Shown here one piece after another: positions 1 to 10,075 of a stretch of DNA of 31,624 nucleotides (position 1 is the first letter of the stretch; each line of letters opens with the position of its first letter). This DNA comes from Chara braunii (Eukaryota > Streptophyta > Charophyceae > Charales > Characeae): assembly GCA_003427395.1 (NCBI GenBank), contig BFEA01000027.1, positions 1,340,687-1,372,310 on the forward strand. The letters run 5' to 3'. The notes under the pieces are model-generated. The model was given only the letters and a program-made list of their open reading frames with translations, did not search any database and had not been told where the DNA came from. The position numbers and the translations under genes were made by a program.

Positions 1-70
<70 letters not shown>
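1..70. repeat. (GA)n microsatellite
   Basis: An uninterrupted GA dinucleotide run fills the left edge of the window, so its true length is unknown. It directly abuts the duplicated unit that follows. A second GA run sits before the second copy of that unit, so the microsatellite seems to belong to the duplicated segment. Confidence 0.97.
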
Positions 71-72
<2 letters not shown>

Positions 73-257
73 CCAACCTAACTAACTATGCGCCTCACCC
101 ACCAACCCCCCCACACGATCAAGCATATTATCTGCTTCGATCAGTTTCATATCCGATCCTCCCCCTCACACGATCAAGCATATTATCTACTTCGTTCAGT
201 TCCATATCCATCGAGATTTTATAAAAGAAAAAAAAAGCACGCTCGCGCGTGCGCGCA

Positions 258-288
<31 letters not shown>

Positions 289-447
289 ACCCAACCTGAC
301 TAACAATGGGTCTCCTTCCCCCTCCCTCCCACACGTTCAAGTGTAGTATCTGCTTCGATCAGTTTCATATCCCATCTTCCCCCCACACGATCAAGCGCAG
401 TACCTGCTCCGCTCAGTTTCATATCTGATCCGTGGTCCATCGAGAGA
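70..447 (+). repeat. Tandem duplication with internal ~55-bp subrepeats
   Basis: Two related blocks (about 70-215 and 288-447) each start with AACCCAACCT after a GA run and each end with CCATCGAG. Inside each block a subunit of about 55 bp beginning CACACGATCAAG and containing CAGTTTCATATC occurs twice (near 112, 168, 330 and 385). The copies differ at several positions, so this is an old higher-order duplication. The open frames across it are low-complexity translations and I do not call them genes. Confidence 0.8.
240..288. repeat. Alternating CG tract running into (GA)n
   Basis: About 30 bp of alternating pyrimidine-purine (mostly CG) is followed by about 20 bp of GA. Alternating CG tracts are known to be able to adopt Z-DNA; whether this one does cannot be seen from sequence. 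Confidence 0.85.
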
Positions 448-731
448 ATCGAGACTATGCCACACACTGGGAAAGACTCTATCAAACCCACCAGTACCTT
501 TCTCAGCTATCAACGCTGAGCCTAAAATCGCCCTGCGCGCCGAAGAAAAATGAACCGGTGCGAACCTCGTTTGGCTGGCGCCACCAGCCATTTCAGTCTG
601 GTACTGGAACCGTCAAAAGTTGCCTGAGGCCGACATCCACTGGAGTCGGGTTCGGGGGACTACGCCTGCCGCTCGTGGGCGTACCCCTGACCTATGTGAC
701 ACCCGCGGCCTAGGCCGTGGGCAATTCTGGT

Positions 732-733
732 GC

Positions 734-765
<32 letters not shown>

Positions 766-812
766 TGTGTGTGTGCACGTGTTTGTGCCCTCGTGTGTGT
801 GTGTGTGTGTAT
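732..812. repeat. (CG)n-(GT)n alternating tract
   Basis: A CG run passes into a long GT run, interrupted by a short unrelated segment near 781-792, then GT resumes. The junction layout resembles the tract at 240-288. No gene is seen across it. Confidence 0.9.
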
Positions 813-839
813 GGTAAGTAATCAAAATATAACCCCAGC

Positions 840-917
840 GACCAAGCTTCACACCAGACGACCTTTCCCAAAACAAGTGACCAAGCTTCACACCAGACGA
901 CCTTTCCCAAAACAACA
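840..917 (+). repeat. Two perfect 39-bp tandem copies
   Basis: The unit beginning GACCAAGCTTCACACCAGAC and ending in AAAACAA occurs at 840 and again at 879. The copies are identical over about 37 bp, so the duplication is recent or homogenised. Confidence 0.95.
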
Positions 918-2259
918 ACACAGCGCAAGACTAGAGGCGGCAGAACAAAAGCACGGCATTCAGACGAGAATGCCATCGTACAGATGGACCAAGTCCTCAT
1001 GGCGAGAGCTCAGCCTGACGGTTGAGAGAGAAAGGTCGAGTCCAGAAGAACGACTGACGAACAAAAGTGAGGAAAGAGGCAGGGGACAAAAAAAGTTGAT
1101 GACAAAAAGTGGCAAGTTCATAACAGAGAGCAAACGATGGAGGGCATGGGGGAGGCGGGTGGGCAGACAGACAATACACAGTGCCCAAAACACAACCAAC
1201 ATGCCAAAGAAACATCCCAAAAAAAAATGAAGTATCAAAACATGCAAAACCGAAAAAAAGAAAACTGATGATAGATTGTTTCGTCGGAGTTGCACCGATT
1301 CATCAGGAGGCTGAACCCTCAACAATCTGCGGAATGCCCGTATTGATGGTTTTGGGTCATGAACCCTTTGACCCTTGTTGAAGGCAGACTGTCCCCAAGC
1401 GGAACATAGCAGCGGGCAGCAACCCTGCGGAGCACCAGGCAGCGCAGTAGAGGCAACACGGCTGCACAACGCCAAAAACGACTGCAAGGAACGACACGAC
1501 ACGCCGAACTCGCAGCACGGCACCCAAGCAGTGAAGCACCAGGCAACACCACCAAGACAACCACACTGCAAGGAACTGCCATTTCGTCAAAATGGACATT
1601 TTTTATTTTTTGAACGAAATTGAAACCAAGTGTTTTGACCGAAAACTCGTCAAAATTTGCTGTTCCTGAGGGTCCAGCGTTAAGGGACGAGAGGGCAAGC
1701 GGACAAGCAGCAGAGCGACCATGCTGAGGAGCACAAGGCAACCCAAACACGGCAACCAAACTACAGGGCGCGCAAGCAAAAGACCCGGAAGGCACGACCA
1801 GCGGATGGGCGGCAAGGCAGCTAAGCAGCGAAGCGCAAGGCAACACCACAACCCGGCCACGCCACGCAGCTAAGACAGCAGCATGCCCAGAACGACCTGC
1901 GAGGCAAGCGGATTGGGCAGCAAGGTAGTGGTGGAGCGAAGACGGGGTCGTCCACACATCCAACACGGAGCAAAGCAGCACATCACCTACTCACATCACG
2001 GGTGAACCCCACAGACTGTTGGTTCCCACCACCCATTGAGCCAGGGAGACACTCCGACGAGCATCCGTCATCACCTACAGGCAACACAGATAACCCAAAC
2101 CGAGTAGCCCCCCTAAGAGTGTAGTTGGCACTCCAAACGAGAAACCACCGACTGTTTGGCACTACCTAAGGGTGCTCAGTTGGGCACACACAAAAATACT
2201 TAGAAAAAATCAGAGGGGAGACATACAATAGGAAAAGGACCGACAGACATAAAACTGAT

Positions 2260-2260
<1 letters not shown>
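918..2260. other. Intergenic, no gene supported
   Basis: Several open frames overlap here on both strands, but they show no recognisable domain and mutually overlap. The plus strand is rich in short CA-containing words such as GGCAACAC and AGCACAAGGC between 1430 and 1960, which keeps minus-strand frames open by composition. About 1570-1672 is a diverged partial copy of the TIR repeat at 20992-21240, listed separately. Confidence 0.6.
1570..1672 (+). repeat. Partial copy of the AACGAAATTGAAACC TIR family
   Basis: This segment reads ATTTCGTCAAAATGGACATT, then a T-rich stretch, then GAACGAAATTGAAACC. It aligns by eye with 21000-21090 in the same order. The far arm is not found here, so the copy appears truncated. 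Confidence 0.65.

Positions 2261-2323
<63 letters not shown>
2261..2323. repeat. (GT)n microsatellite
   Basis: About 31 GT repeats, with one GC interruption near the left end. The open frames reading through it (poly Val-Cys on one strand, poly Thr-His on the other) are artefacts. Confidence 0.97.
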
Positions 2324-2324
<1 letters not shown>

Positions 2325-2329
2325 CGGGG

Positions 2330-2745
2330 AGGGGAGGGAGGACCGCTCCCACACCAATCAATCAATCAGGAGAGAAGGGGAGGAGTGGCAGGAGGAGGCG
2401 CGTGATGAGGAGGGGAAAGACTAGCGAGAGCAAAAGGACGACAAGCAGGAAGAGGAGTGGCAGGAGGAGGAGCGCGATGAGGAGGGGGAAGACGACGAGG
2501 AGGAGGAGGAAGAGGGGGAGAAGGACGAGTAGGAGGAAGAACAGGAGGAGGAGGGGCAGAACGACAAGTGGCATGAGGAGGATGGTGCTCCCCGGCCCAT
2601 CTCCACCTCCCGTCCTCACCCCTCATCCTGCTCTCCCGGGCGACGATAAGCGGAAGAGCAGGAATAGCTGATGAATGAGAGGAGGAGAAGAGGGAGGAGG
2701 AGGGGGAGAAGGACGTGGTGGTGGAGTGGGAATTGGAGGAGGGAA
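2330..2745 (+). repeat. GGA/GAA-rich purine tract with 72-bp duplication
   Basis: The plus strand is strongly purine-rich with GAGGAG words, interrupted by a pyrimidine-rich patch at about 2585-2640. A unit beginning AGGAGTGGCAGGAGGAGG occurs at 2381 and again at 2453. Open frames on both strands give Arg/Lys-rich or Leu/Pro/Ser-rich translations with no domain signature, so no gene is called. Confidence 0.85.
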
Positions 2746-2879
2746 ATGCTTTGGCCGTTTTCCTTTTGTATGTTTTTTTTTGGGAGAGCGAGAGAGATGA
2801 TTGTGCTCCCTCTCCTGTTCGTCAGACCCAGCAGGAGATGAGGGCAGGAAGAGGTGTGCCGCACTGAGCTGGGCATCAG

Positions 2880-3075
2880 GCGCCCAGAGCCTCACCCACC
2901 TGCACCCACCCGACCCACAGGGTGATGGGTCGGATTTAGGTCTACATGAGCTGTCTTGGGTGGGTTATGGGCGGGCGCAGCCTGCATGCCTTTCTGGATG
3001 ATGGGCGGGTGAAGATTTGACCTAGGTCACCCGCTGGGTGGGTGGCAGGCGGGTGATGGCTTGGCCTGGGTCACC
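2880..3075 (+). repeat. GGGTGG/CACCC-rich segment
   Basis: Repeated words such as GGGTGGG, GGCGGGTG and CCCACCC give a degenerate minisatellite look, first C-rich then G-rich on the plus strand. Similar GGGTGGGTGGGG words recur near 3408-3495. G-quadruplex formation is possible by composition but is only an inference. Confidence 0.6.
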
Positions 3076-3606
3076 CAACCCATAGACCCAGGATGACCCG
3101 AAAATTATGCAATGCCCCCCCCCCCCGTCCTTGTGTAGTATGTCGGGCTTGAGGTTGAGAGCCAAAGAAAAAAGTGTCTGATTCAGTTGACCAGGTCCTG
3201 ATGAAGTAACGCCGGTGCGAAAGCAGTGCAGCTGCCCATGGGCGAAAAAAAAAAAATCTTGAAATATTTTCCTTTGAGAAGTTCGAGTCGCATTGTTGAT
3301 GTTGCCGTTGTTTTAATAATAGGATTTTAGATGTCTTTGTTGCAATGCTATGTTGCGGATGAAATCGTGATGGTGTAAGGGACTGGCATGGGCAGACGCC
3401 GGCTATTGCGGGTGGGTGGGGTTGTCTAAAAGTAAAAAATAAAATTCTTGGGCCGGGTGGATGGGGGAAAAAACAAATTGGGCGGGTTGGGTCGAGGGAG
3501 AGGGGAAAACAAATTTGCCCACCTCTGTGCTGCAGGCATGGCCGCTGAGGTCGGGAAGATGTGTGCCGCAGGCGTAGCCGTGCCAGGCCGCTTGTGACTT
3601 TGAATT

Positions 3607-3674
3607 CTCAGATAGATCAGCACGAAAAATCCCCAAATTTCTCAGAAAGATCAGCATGAAAAATCCCCGAAGTT
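3607..3674 (+). repeat. Two 34-bp tandem copies
   Basis: CTCAGA.AGATCAGCA.GAAAAATCCCC occurs at 3607 and 3641 with only a few differences. The surrounding 3080-4060 shows no gene; a minus-strand frame of about 156 codons over 3403-3873 has no recognisable domain. Confidence 0.85.
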
Positions 3675-4059
3675 CAGTGCAACTCGACATTTTGTGAAAA
3701 TCCGCAGACTGCCATTCCTTGGTTGTAAACGCCCACCCCAGGGATGTCAGATTGTGCCAAGTTGTGCATTTTCCGGGGGCCGTGGTGAAGACATTCATGA
3801 AAAGGAATATCTGAATGAACAAACCTGCAAGGCATTTGTTATAATGCACCCAACATGACCATGTCTGTGTCAATGGTAAGACTGTACCTTACCTCACGTT
3901 ACTGTACACTTATTGTACCTTAGCACCATATTGTACCTTCCTTTTATCTTACTTTAAACTACCGCTACCCCCGACAGCCTAAAGTAGGATTCCCGGACAG
4001 TTAAGGCGGCAGAAAATGGTAGGGCGGTGACCAGCAGGCGCAGGCGGGTCCAGTCCCTC

Positions 4060-4307
4060 GGTTTTCAAGCATCGATTTTGATGATTTTTTGCACTCAGAT
4101 GAATTAGTAATATAATATTTTAAAGCATGAAATATATGCCGCACCGAATCCTCACATTTTCCATTTTTGCCACTCTACGACTTGAGGATCGACGGAAAAG
4201 TACCCCAACTTCCACATTTTCTTGCTCTCAGAGAAATGACCGAAAAACTGTGAAAATCAGAGGGTCTGTGAATTTCGTTGTGGTCTTGCCAGGAAAACTG
4301 TTTTAAA
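4060..4307 (+). repeat. Dispersed ~220-bp repeat, copy 1
   Basis: This copy carries, in order, TTTTTGCCACTCTAC, an AAAAGTACCCCAACTT-like block, a TTTCTTGCTCTCAGA block, and TGGTCTTGCCAGGAAAA. The same order is found at 4598-4870 on the plus strand and, inverted, at 28880-29275. It ends at a T/A-rich stretch into which a TIR element is inserted. Confidence 0.75.
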
Positions 4308-4597
4308 CTAGGCTACCAGCCGGGCCGCCCGGGTCACCCTATTTTCCCGGGCGGCCCGGCCGTGCAAGAACTAGGGAAGGTTCCAGCCAAAAAAAAAAAA
4401 AAAAAAAAAAATCCAAAAAATCCGAAAAAAACTGTGCTATGCAGAAAAATAAACTGAACAACTTTTGCCTCAGGGTCACATCGAAGTTCTTTACCGAATT
4501 TAAAATAAAAATTTAAATTAAAACAATACTTTTTTTTCTTTTTTTTTTTTTTTTGGCCCGGCCGGGCAAGTGGACCCGGGCCNCTCTGGTAGCCTAG
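4308..4597 (+). mobile_element. Non-autonomous TIR element (CTAGGCTACCAG family), copy 1
   Basis: The ends are inverted repeats: CTAGGCTACCAG at the left and CTGGTAGCCTAG at the right, with GC-rich subterminal sequences (CCCGGGCGGCCCGG type) next to each. The 290-bp element has no coding capacity and a central AT-rich part, as in MITEs. TTTAAA flanks both sides (one extra G on the right) and is a candidate target duplication. It interrupts a repeat whose uninterrupted version is present at 4598-4870. One unresolved base lies at 4583 in the GC-rich end. Confidence 0.75.
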
Positions 4598-4870
4598 GTT
4601 TAAAAAAAAAAAAAAAAAAAAAAATCGTGAATAAAATGCTGTGCCAATTCATCTCATGTTCCACTTTTGCCGCTCTACCACGTGTGGGCTAACAGGGAAT
4701 GTACCTGAACTTCAGCGATTTTTCAAGATCAAAAGAATGTGTCAAGAAATCTCAAAATTGGAGAGTTTGTAGATATGGTCGTGATCTTTATAGGAAAAAT
4801 GTTTTTTAATTTTAAAAAAATTGTCTAAAGCGTGAAATAAATTGCAGCGGCAATTCGACGTATGTTCATG
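4598..4870 (+). repeat. Dispersed ~220-bp repeat, copy 2
   Basis: This copy repeats the block order of 4060-4307: CCACTTTTGCCGCTCTACCA, a GTACCTGAACTTCAGCGATT block, and GTCGTGATCTTTATAGGAAA. The start of a third unit with TTGCCACTCCC is visible near 4873. Together with copy 1 it forms a tandem pair separated by the TIR insertion. Confidence 0.75.
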
Positions 4871-4992
4871 TTTGCCACTCCCCTGGTTCTCCCCACTGTG
4901 TTACCGGTACTCCTGTTCAGTCTGTGCTACCGGTGCCCCCGGCTTCAGGACGGTGAGGGTAGTGGTGGTTTAATTTCACCTCAAATGACTAC

Positions 4993-5206
4993 GTTTCCCA
5001 GCCACTCTTGCAGAGTAGTGGCGTGCATGTTGCCGCGACTCTTGGGAAGTGTTGTGGCACCATTTTGCATGATGTTCATGCAGGCAAAAGAGGCCTCGCA
5101 TGCGACCCGTTTTGCCTGGATGGATGTGTCACAAAACAACGGCGCGGTACGGTACAAGAGTCGCAGCAGCATGCACACTGCCACTTCGATTTTATAGCTG
5201 GGAAAC
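4993..5206. mobile_element. Near-perfect palindromic fold-back element
   Basis: The segment begins GTTTCCCAGC and ends GCTGGGAAAC, and the two halves are imperfect reverse complements up to a centre at CGCATGCG (5097-5104). Matching words in the arms include GCGACTCTTG and AGGCAAAA. Each arm is about 105 bp and there is essentially no loop. A plus-strand frame of 111 codons runs through it but is explained by the palindrome. I read it as a MITE-like fold-back element; no clear target duplication was seen. Confidence 0.75.
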
Positions 5207-5229
5207 ATACCGGTGGGCTATTTCACCTA

Positions 5230-5640
5230 ATGTTTACATTGCCTTTGCCTTCACCGATTCCTCACCTACCTTACCTCGCCTCGCATTACCTTACTTTACC
5301 TAGCCTGACCTCTCTATCTCAACCTCTCTATCTCTATCTCTTTCTATTCATCTGTCTATTTAACCATGTCTTCGAAAATAAATCAGTAAATATGTGGAAG
5401 ACGATTTCACGGATTGAGGTCGGAATGGGATCGGGTGTTTTCACGTCCTACAATAGTATCCAAATACTCGGGATTGTGCGCCATGCCTCTGGTAACTAGT
5501 CTAATTAGATTGACATTCCATCTATCCATTAATCCGTCTGTCCGTTCATTCACGCATCCATCCATGTGTTTGTCTGTCGTCCTTTCGTCCATACATATCT
5601 TCTATGATCGAGACTTAATTTCATTTTTTCAAATCTAACA
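5230..5640. repeat. Degenerate pyrimidine-rich short-word repeats
   Basis: Words such as TTACCT, TCTCTATCT and CCATC/TCCGTC recur with many changes, giving degenerate tetra- and pentanucleotide arrays. Similar TTGTACCTTA words occur at 3885-3965. No gene is recognised. Confidence 0.6.
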
Positions 5641-5963
5641 AGCCGATGCCCACCGTGGCTGCACCTGTGGCACACAGCTTGCTCCTCTGTCATTCACCTT
5701 GGGCATGTCCTCCTCCCCCCCCACATTCTAGTATATACATTTGATATATATGCGGGGCGAATTGTGGCCAAGCCCCAATAAAAAATAATGTATGGCCAAT
5801 GTTCGGTGTCATGCTGGCATGGGTATGGTGCAGGGTGGGAGCGCTACATGGGCTGTGTGGTGCAAACGACCCCCAGGCCCCAAAAGAAGACAATTAAAAA
5901 ACACCCCAAAAAGGCAAGGTCATGCAGCAGGATCGTACAAAACGAAAATCTCTTAAGACCTTA

Positions 5964-6376
5964 GGCCTCGCTCCACTGCTCACCGCATTCACAAAGACAA
6001 AATATGGCGGTGCATCTTTCCATGATGGTGCATAATATTTATTTTCATTTTGCATATTTGCTGAGCAGTGGGACGAGGTCACTTTTCTTCTCTTTTGGGT
6101 GTTCTATAGGGTGATCCCAGCCCTTTAGTTTTTTTTTTCCGAAACAGTTTTCTTCCCGGCGAAACAGACCTGTTACGGCACTGGCACCACTACTCACCAC
6201 ATGCACAAAAGACAAATATGTTGGTGGAAGCTTCATTATCATTTTGCAAATTTGGAGAGTAGTGGAGCGGGGCCTCTAATGTGCAAAATGAGAATGAACC
6301 TTCACCTACAAATATAGAAAGACACGGCGACATATTTTATCTTTTGTGGATGTCGTGAGTAGTGGAGCGAGTCCCC
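5964..6376. mobile_element. TIR element with nested inverted copies
   Basis: The left end reads GGCCTCGCTCCACTGCTCAC and the right end is its near reverse complement, GTGAGTAGTGGAGCGAGTCC. The match extends about 48 bp, including an ACAAAGACAAAATATG block. Two shorter inverted pairs with the same terminal words lie inside (about 5964-6080 and 6183-6274). No transposase frame is present. It is either a nested non-autonomous element or a cluster of several fragments. Confidence 0.65.
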
Positions 6377-6489
6377 ACGTACTCTTTTTCAAGCTGCTGC
6401 TGCGATTCACATGCCCTTTGCAATAAACTAATATAAATTAATTTACCTACCTATGCCTGCCTTCGAATATCAAGTAGTAGCCTATAAGT

Positions 6490-6566
6490 TGAAGTGTTAG
6501 GAGGTTGCGCCCGCTGTCGATAAAATCCATCGACGGCGCAATTGCATCACAAACCTCCACACTTCA
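6490..6566. other. 77-nt GC-richer hairpin
   Basis: TGAAGTGT...GGAGGTT (6490-6506) pairs with AACCTCCACACTTCA (6552-6566), with a 2-nt bulge. GCGCC...GTCGAT (6507-6521) pairs with ATCGACGGCGC (6529-6539), leaving a 7-nt loop and about 12 unpaired bases on the 3' side. It could be a small TIR element or a structured transcript; sequence alone does not decide. Confidence 0.5.
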
Positions 6567-6693
6567 TGGAGCCTTTTGGATGACAGGCGTGCTGCAAGCA
6601 GAGTTGCTTCAATGTAAAATATTTGTAATCTAATGCAATTTAACTATGATTTATAATTGTTTGTAATGTTTTGTAGTTTGTCTTAGCTTCGCT

Positions 6694-7099
6694 TAAATTT
6701 TGAATGTAAATCAGAGTTTTGAACTAAATTTAAATGTAAACCTAATTATCTACCTTGTGCCTAGCTACTTACCTTTCTATCTACCTATCTAATATTATGA
6801 TATCCACTATTTAATCATGTATGTATACATGCGGTACATTTGTTTATGTGTACTTTCGTGTAATGACACCTACCAATTCACGTGTGTGTACGATGGATGT
6901 TTTTTATTGCATATATAATTGGTGGGTGTCATTACACGGAAGTACACAAAAACAAATGTGTTGCATGTATGCATACATGATTAAATAATGGATACGATAA
7001 GATTAGATAGGTAGATAGGAATGACAATAGATAGTCATAAGGTAGATAGTTTGGTTTGCATTTAGATTTAGTTCAAGACTGATTAACATTCAAAATTTA
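6694..7099. repeat. Long inverted repeat, arms ~185 bp, loop ~38 bp
   Basis: The arms at 6694-6878 and 6917-7099 are reverse complements with, by eye, roughly 85% identity and a few indels. Shared blocks include TAAATTTTGAATGT at the outer end, ATTTAATCATGTATG in the middle and GTGTAATGACACC near the loop. The terminal bases do not extend beyond TAAATTTT. No coding capacity. It may be a fold-back element; if transcribed it would form a long dsRNA. Confidence 0.85.
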
Positions 7100-7135
7100 T
7101 GTGATTTCGTAATGAATTTTTAGAGAATGCCCATC

Positions 7136-7172
7136 TTTTTTTTTTTTTTTGGGGGGGGGGGGAAGAGGGGGT
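7136..7172. repeat. T-run joined to G-run
   Basis: About 15 T are followed by 12 G and then a G-rich stretch. The same T-to-G homopolymer junction occurs at 10728-10750 and 12127-12151 inside the TIR family, so this may be a fragment of that family. Homopolymer lengths may be unreliable. Confidence 0.8.
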
Positions 7173-8130
7173 ACATTGTACAGTGGTTACATAAGAGGCC
7201 GCGAATGTTCATGCACATATGCATATACGTGAGGTTCCCATACGCGAACAGGGTTTGACACTGATCTACTTTGATCCAATGAAATCTAAATATATTTTCG
7301 ACCTAGATGGTTGGAAGCATTTCATGCTACAGTCAATATCAAGGGGCCCAGTCCCATTGTCCCAATGATCCCAGTCACATCGAAGTTACTGATGTGGCAG
7401 GCCTGAGAGACGAAAGTGTCGTACTTAGGCCCCGTAGGTTGGTAGTGTCAAGTAGGCCAATAGCAAGTTAAGGGTTGTTAAAAGTTACTTACGCTCGAGG
7501 CACTCGAAAAGTTTGAAGTCCCAGTCTAAATTTGGCAGTCGCACCCTATGAAAGTCTCGTGGGTTTAAAAACTTACAAAAATGAAGTTGACTGGTCTCAA
7601 GAGACCGATACCAGTTAAAAGTCGACAAAGATCTCGATTTGGCTGCTATTTATAAAGCAACAGTGCTTCACTTGTCAATTTGTGTGTTGCAGAACCTCTA
7701 TTGAATGCATGCATGGCCCTATGAGTGGACTGGTCGGGGAGGTTGAGGAAAAAGCTGTAAAATGTGTAATATGTTTGAATTTTATAGGCCGAAACTGTGT
7801 TATAACTAGGGCTAGCTAATTTCCAACCACCGCCATAGTTAACAAGGTAGTAAGAAAAAAAGAGAGAGGCATGTGCATTCGGAGAGAGAGAGAGCGACCC
7901 AAGGGAGGAGAATGAGATTTAAAAAGAATGAAGATAATAGATATAGCAAAGGTTAGACACCAAGTGTATGTCAAACTGTATCTCAGTAAGGTTCATGAGT
8001 TGGCGACCATAACCACGTGGACTATGAACTTGGAACTTTGATTGTTTTGTCGTATTTGAATACGCTATGTAAAAGTGGGTGTGATATATGGTTGCAACTA
8101 CGGTTTAACTTAAGTTGGATCCTTGCACAT
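7173..8130. other. Intergenic, no gene seen
   Basis: Ordinary mixed-composition sequence with short GA runs near 7858-7896. I see no open frame of convincing length and no recognisable RNA gene. Confidence 0.55.
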
Positions 8131-8336
8131 TTTTCTTTCTACTTTTCAAGTCATGTCTTGTTTCTGTATCTTTTTTTTTCCTCTCTTTATTATTTACTTA
8201 TTTAAATTATATATTATCTTTTATTTATTTATCCATTAGGCTATATTGTCATCAATCTCTTTATCTTTTTTAAACTTAAACTTATTTTTATATCTCATTT
8301 TATATACTTATTATTATTTATTTATTTTTTATCATA

Positions 8337-8612
8337 AGCTATCGAGTCATCTGAGACTACTCACTTGGTTAGGCCTAAAATAAAAAGAAAATATTATATT
8401 TATTTTTTATTGTGAAGTTGTTAAGAAGTTGAAGACGTTCAATTCATTTTTTTGCATTATGTTTTTTTTTCCATATTTTTATGATTTTTTTTTATGGGTT
8501 CTTTCTTACTCCTTGCATGGGTAGGATTTTTTTTTATGGGATATTTTTTGCTCCTTGTATGGGTAGGTCGCCAAGGCAAACAATGTGGCCTAGGCGGTCT
8601 GGCTTGGAGCTC
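8337..8612 (-). mobile_element. CTAGGCTACCAG-family element, diverged copy
   Basis: The left end (AGCTATCGAGTC ... CTTGGTTAGGCC) and right end (GGCGGTCTGGCTTGGAGCTC) correspond to the ends of the copies at 10588 and 12001. The CCTTGCATGGGTAGG block near the right end matches CCTTGCACGGCTAGG elsewhere. TIRs are poorly preserved and there is no coding content. Confidence 0.55.
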
Positions 8613-9452
8613 ATAATTCAGCTGATTTTTTTTTAAATATTTTTTTATTGTTTTTTTTTAAATCTCATTATTTTTATATTTGTTTTTCTTATACCAATCT
8701 AACGATCAATTAATTTATGTATTTATGTTTAAATATTTTTATCTACTTGTTAATCTATCAAGTTAATACATTTGTTTATCCATCTATTAATTTATCATTC
8801 TGTTTATATATTTGTTTTTTTATACCAATTTAGCGATTAATTAATTTATGTATCTATATTTTAATATTTTAATCTACTTGTTAATCTATTAAGCTAATAC
8901 ATTTATTTTTCCATCTATTTATCAATCTGTTTGACTAGAAGTTTATTAAATTATCAATTTTTTTTTTGTCTTATATATTTGTTTTTCTTATACCAATCAA
9001 ACAATCAATTAATTTATATATCTATGTTTTAATATTTTTATATACTTATTAATTTATCAAGCTAATATATTTATTTATCCATCTGTTAATTTATAATTTT
9101 GTTTATCAATTCGTCTGGCTAGAACCAAACTAGTTCATCAATTTTTTATTTTATTTGTCTGTCTGTTTGGGTATGAATCTGACTATCAATTATTTCATAC
9201 CAATCCAGCGATCTGTGAATTTATGGATCTATATTTTAATAAGTGAATTTATGTACATATGTTTTAATATTTTTATTTATTTATTAATTTATCAAGGTAA
9301 TACATTTATTTATCCATCTGTTAATTTGTCATTTTGCTTATCAATCTTTTTGGTTATAACTATAGTAGTATAGCGATTTTTTATTTGTCTGTCTATTCGG
9401 GTATCAATCTCACTATCCATCAATCTTTCAGTCAATGTAATTACTAATTTAC

Positions 9453-9710
9453 TAGGCTACTGGAGTGGTCTGAGACCATTTGCCCGATCGACGAAATAAA
9501 TAAAAATATATATTTTTTATTTTTTTAAAAATTTTAAGTTTGGTAAAGAATTTTGATGTGACTTTGAGATAAAGGTTGTTTGGTTTATTTCTTTGCATAA
9601 CGTAATGTTTTTTTTGGCATTTTTGGATCTACTGGGATCTTCTTTGGTCCTTGCACGAATGAGTTGCTCGATAAAACAAGATCACTCGGGCGGCCCGGCA
9701 GGTAGCTTAG
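9453..9710 (-). mobile_element. CTAGGCTACCAG-family element
   Basis: The left end AGGCTACTGGAG and the right end GGCAGGTAGCTTAG are inverted versions of one another, with GGGCGGCCCGGC subterminal sequence as in the copy at 4308. The centre is AT-rich. It joins directly to a further partial copy on its right. Confidence 0.6.
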
Positions 9711-9722
9711 CTGGTTAGGTCC

Positions 9723-9753
<31 letters not shown>

Positions 9754-9940
9754 CAAAGATTTTTGTTTGTTTTATTGAAAATTCGATAAAAGAATTAAGT
9801 GCAATGTTCAATTTATTTCTTTCCATGAACGTTTATTTTTTAATTCTTATATATATTTTTTTGGATTTTTCCTGGTGCTTGCACGGCCAGGATTCCTAGA
9901 CAAACAAGGTGACCTAGGCGCTCTGACTCGTAGTCCAGGA
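9711..9940 (-). mobile_element. CTAGGCTACCAG-family element, partial
   Basis: It starts with CTGGTTAGGTCC and an A-run, and runs to CTTGCACGGCCAGG and a CTGACTCGTAGTCCAGG end. The internal block TTCAATTTATTTCTTTCC matches TTCAATTTATTTCTTTGC in the copies at 10588 and 12001. The left TIR is missing or shared with the preceding element. Confidence 0.5.
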
Positions 9941-10075
9941 TTCATCCGTTTTTCTTTATCTATTTTTTTGGATTTTTTTTTTAATCTCACTATTTATATA
10001 TTTGCTTTCCTTATATTAATTTAACGATCAATTAATTTATGTAACTATGTTTTAATATCCTTATCTACTTACTAA

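Noticed and set aside
960-1981. Long overlapping minus-strand frames (203 and 220 codons)
   Set aside because: No domain, Cys/Leu/Val-rich low-complexity translation caused by repeated CA-rich words, and overlapping frames in other phases are equally open.
2261-2671. 136-codon plus-strand frame with an Arg/Lys-rich C-terminal part
   Set aside because: It begins in the GT microsatellite and continues through a GGA tract; the composition explains the basic residues and the opposite strand is equally open.
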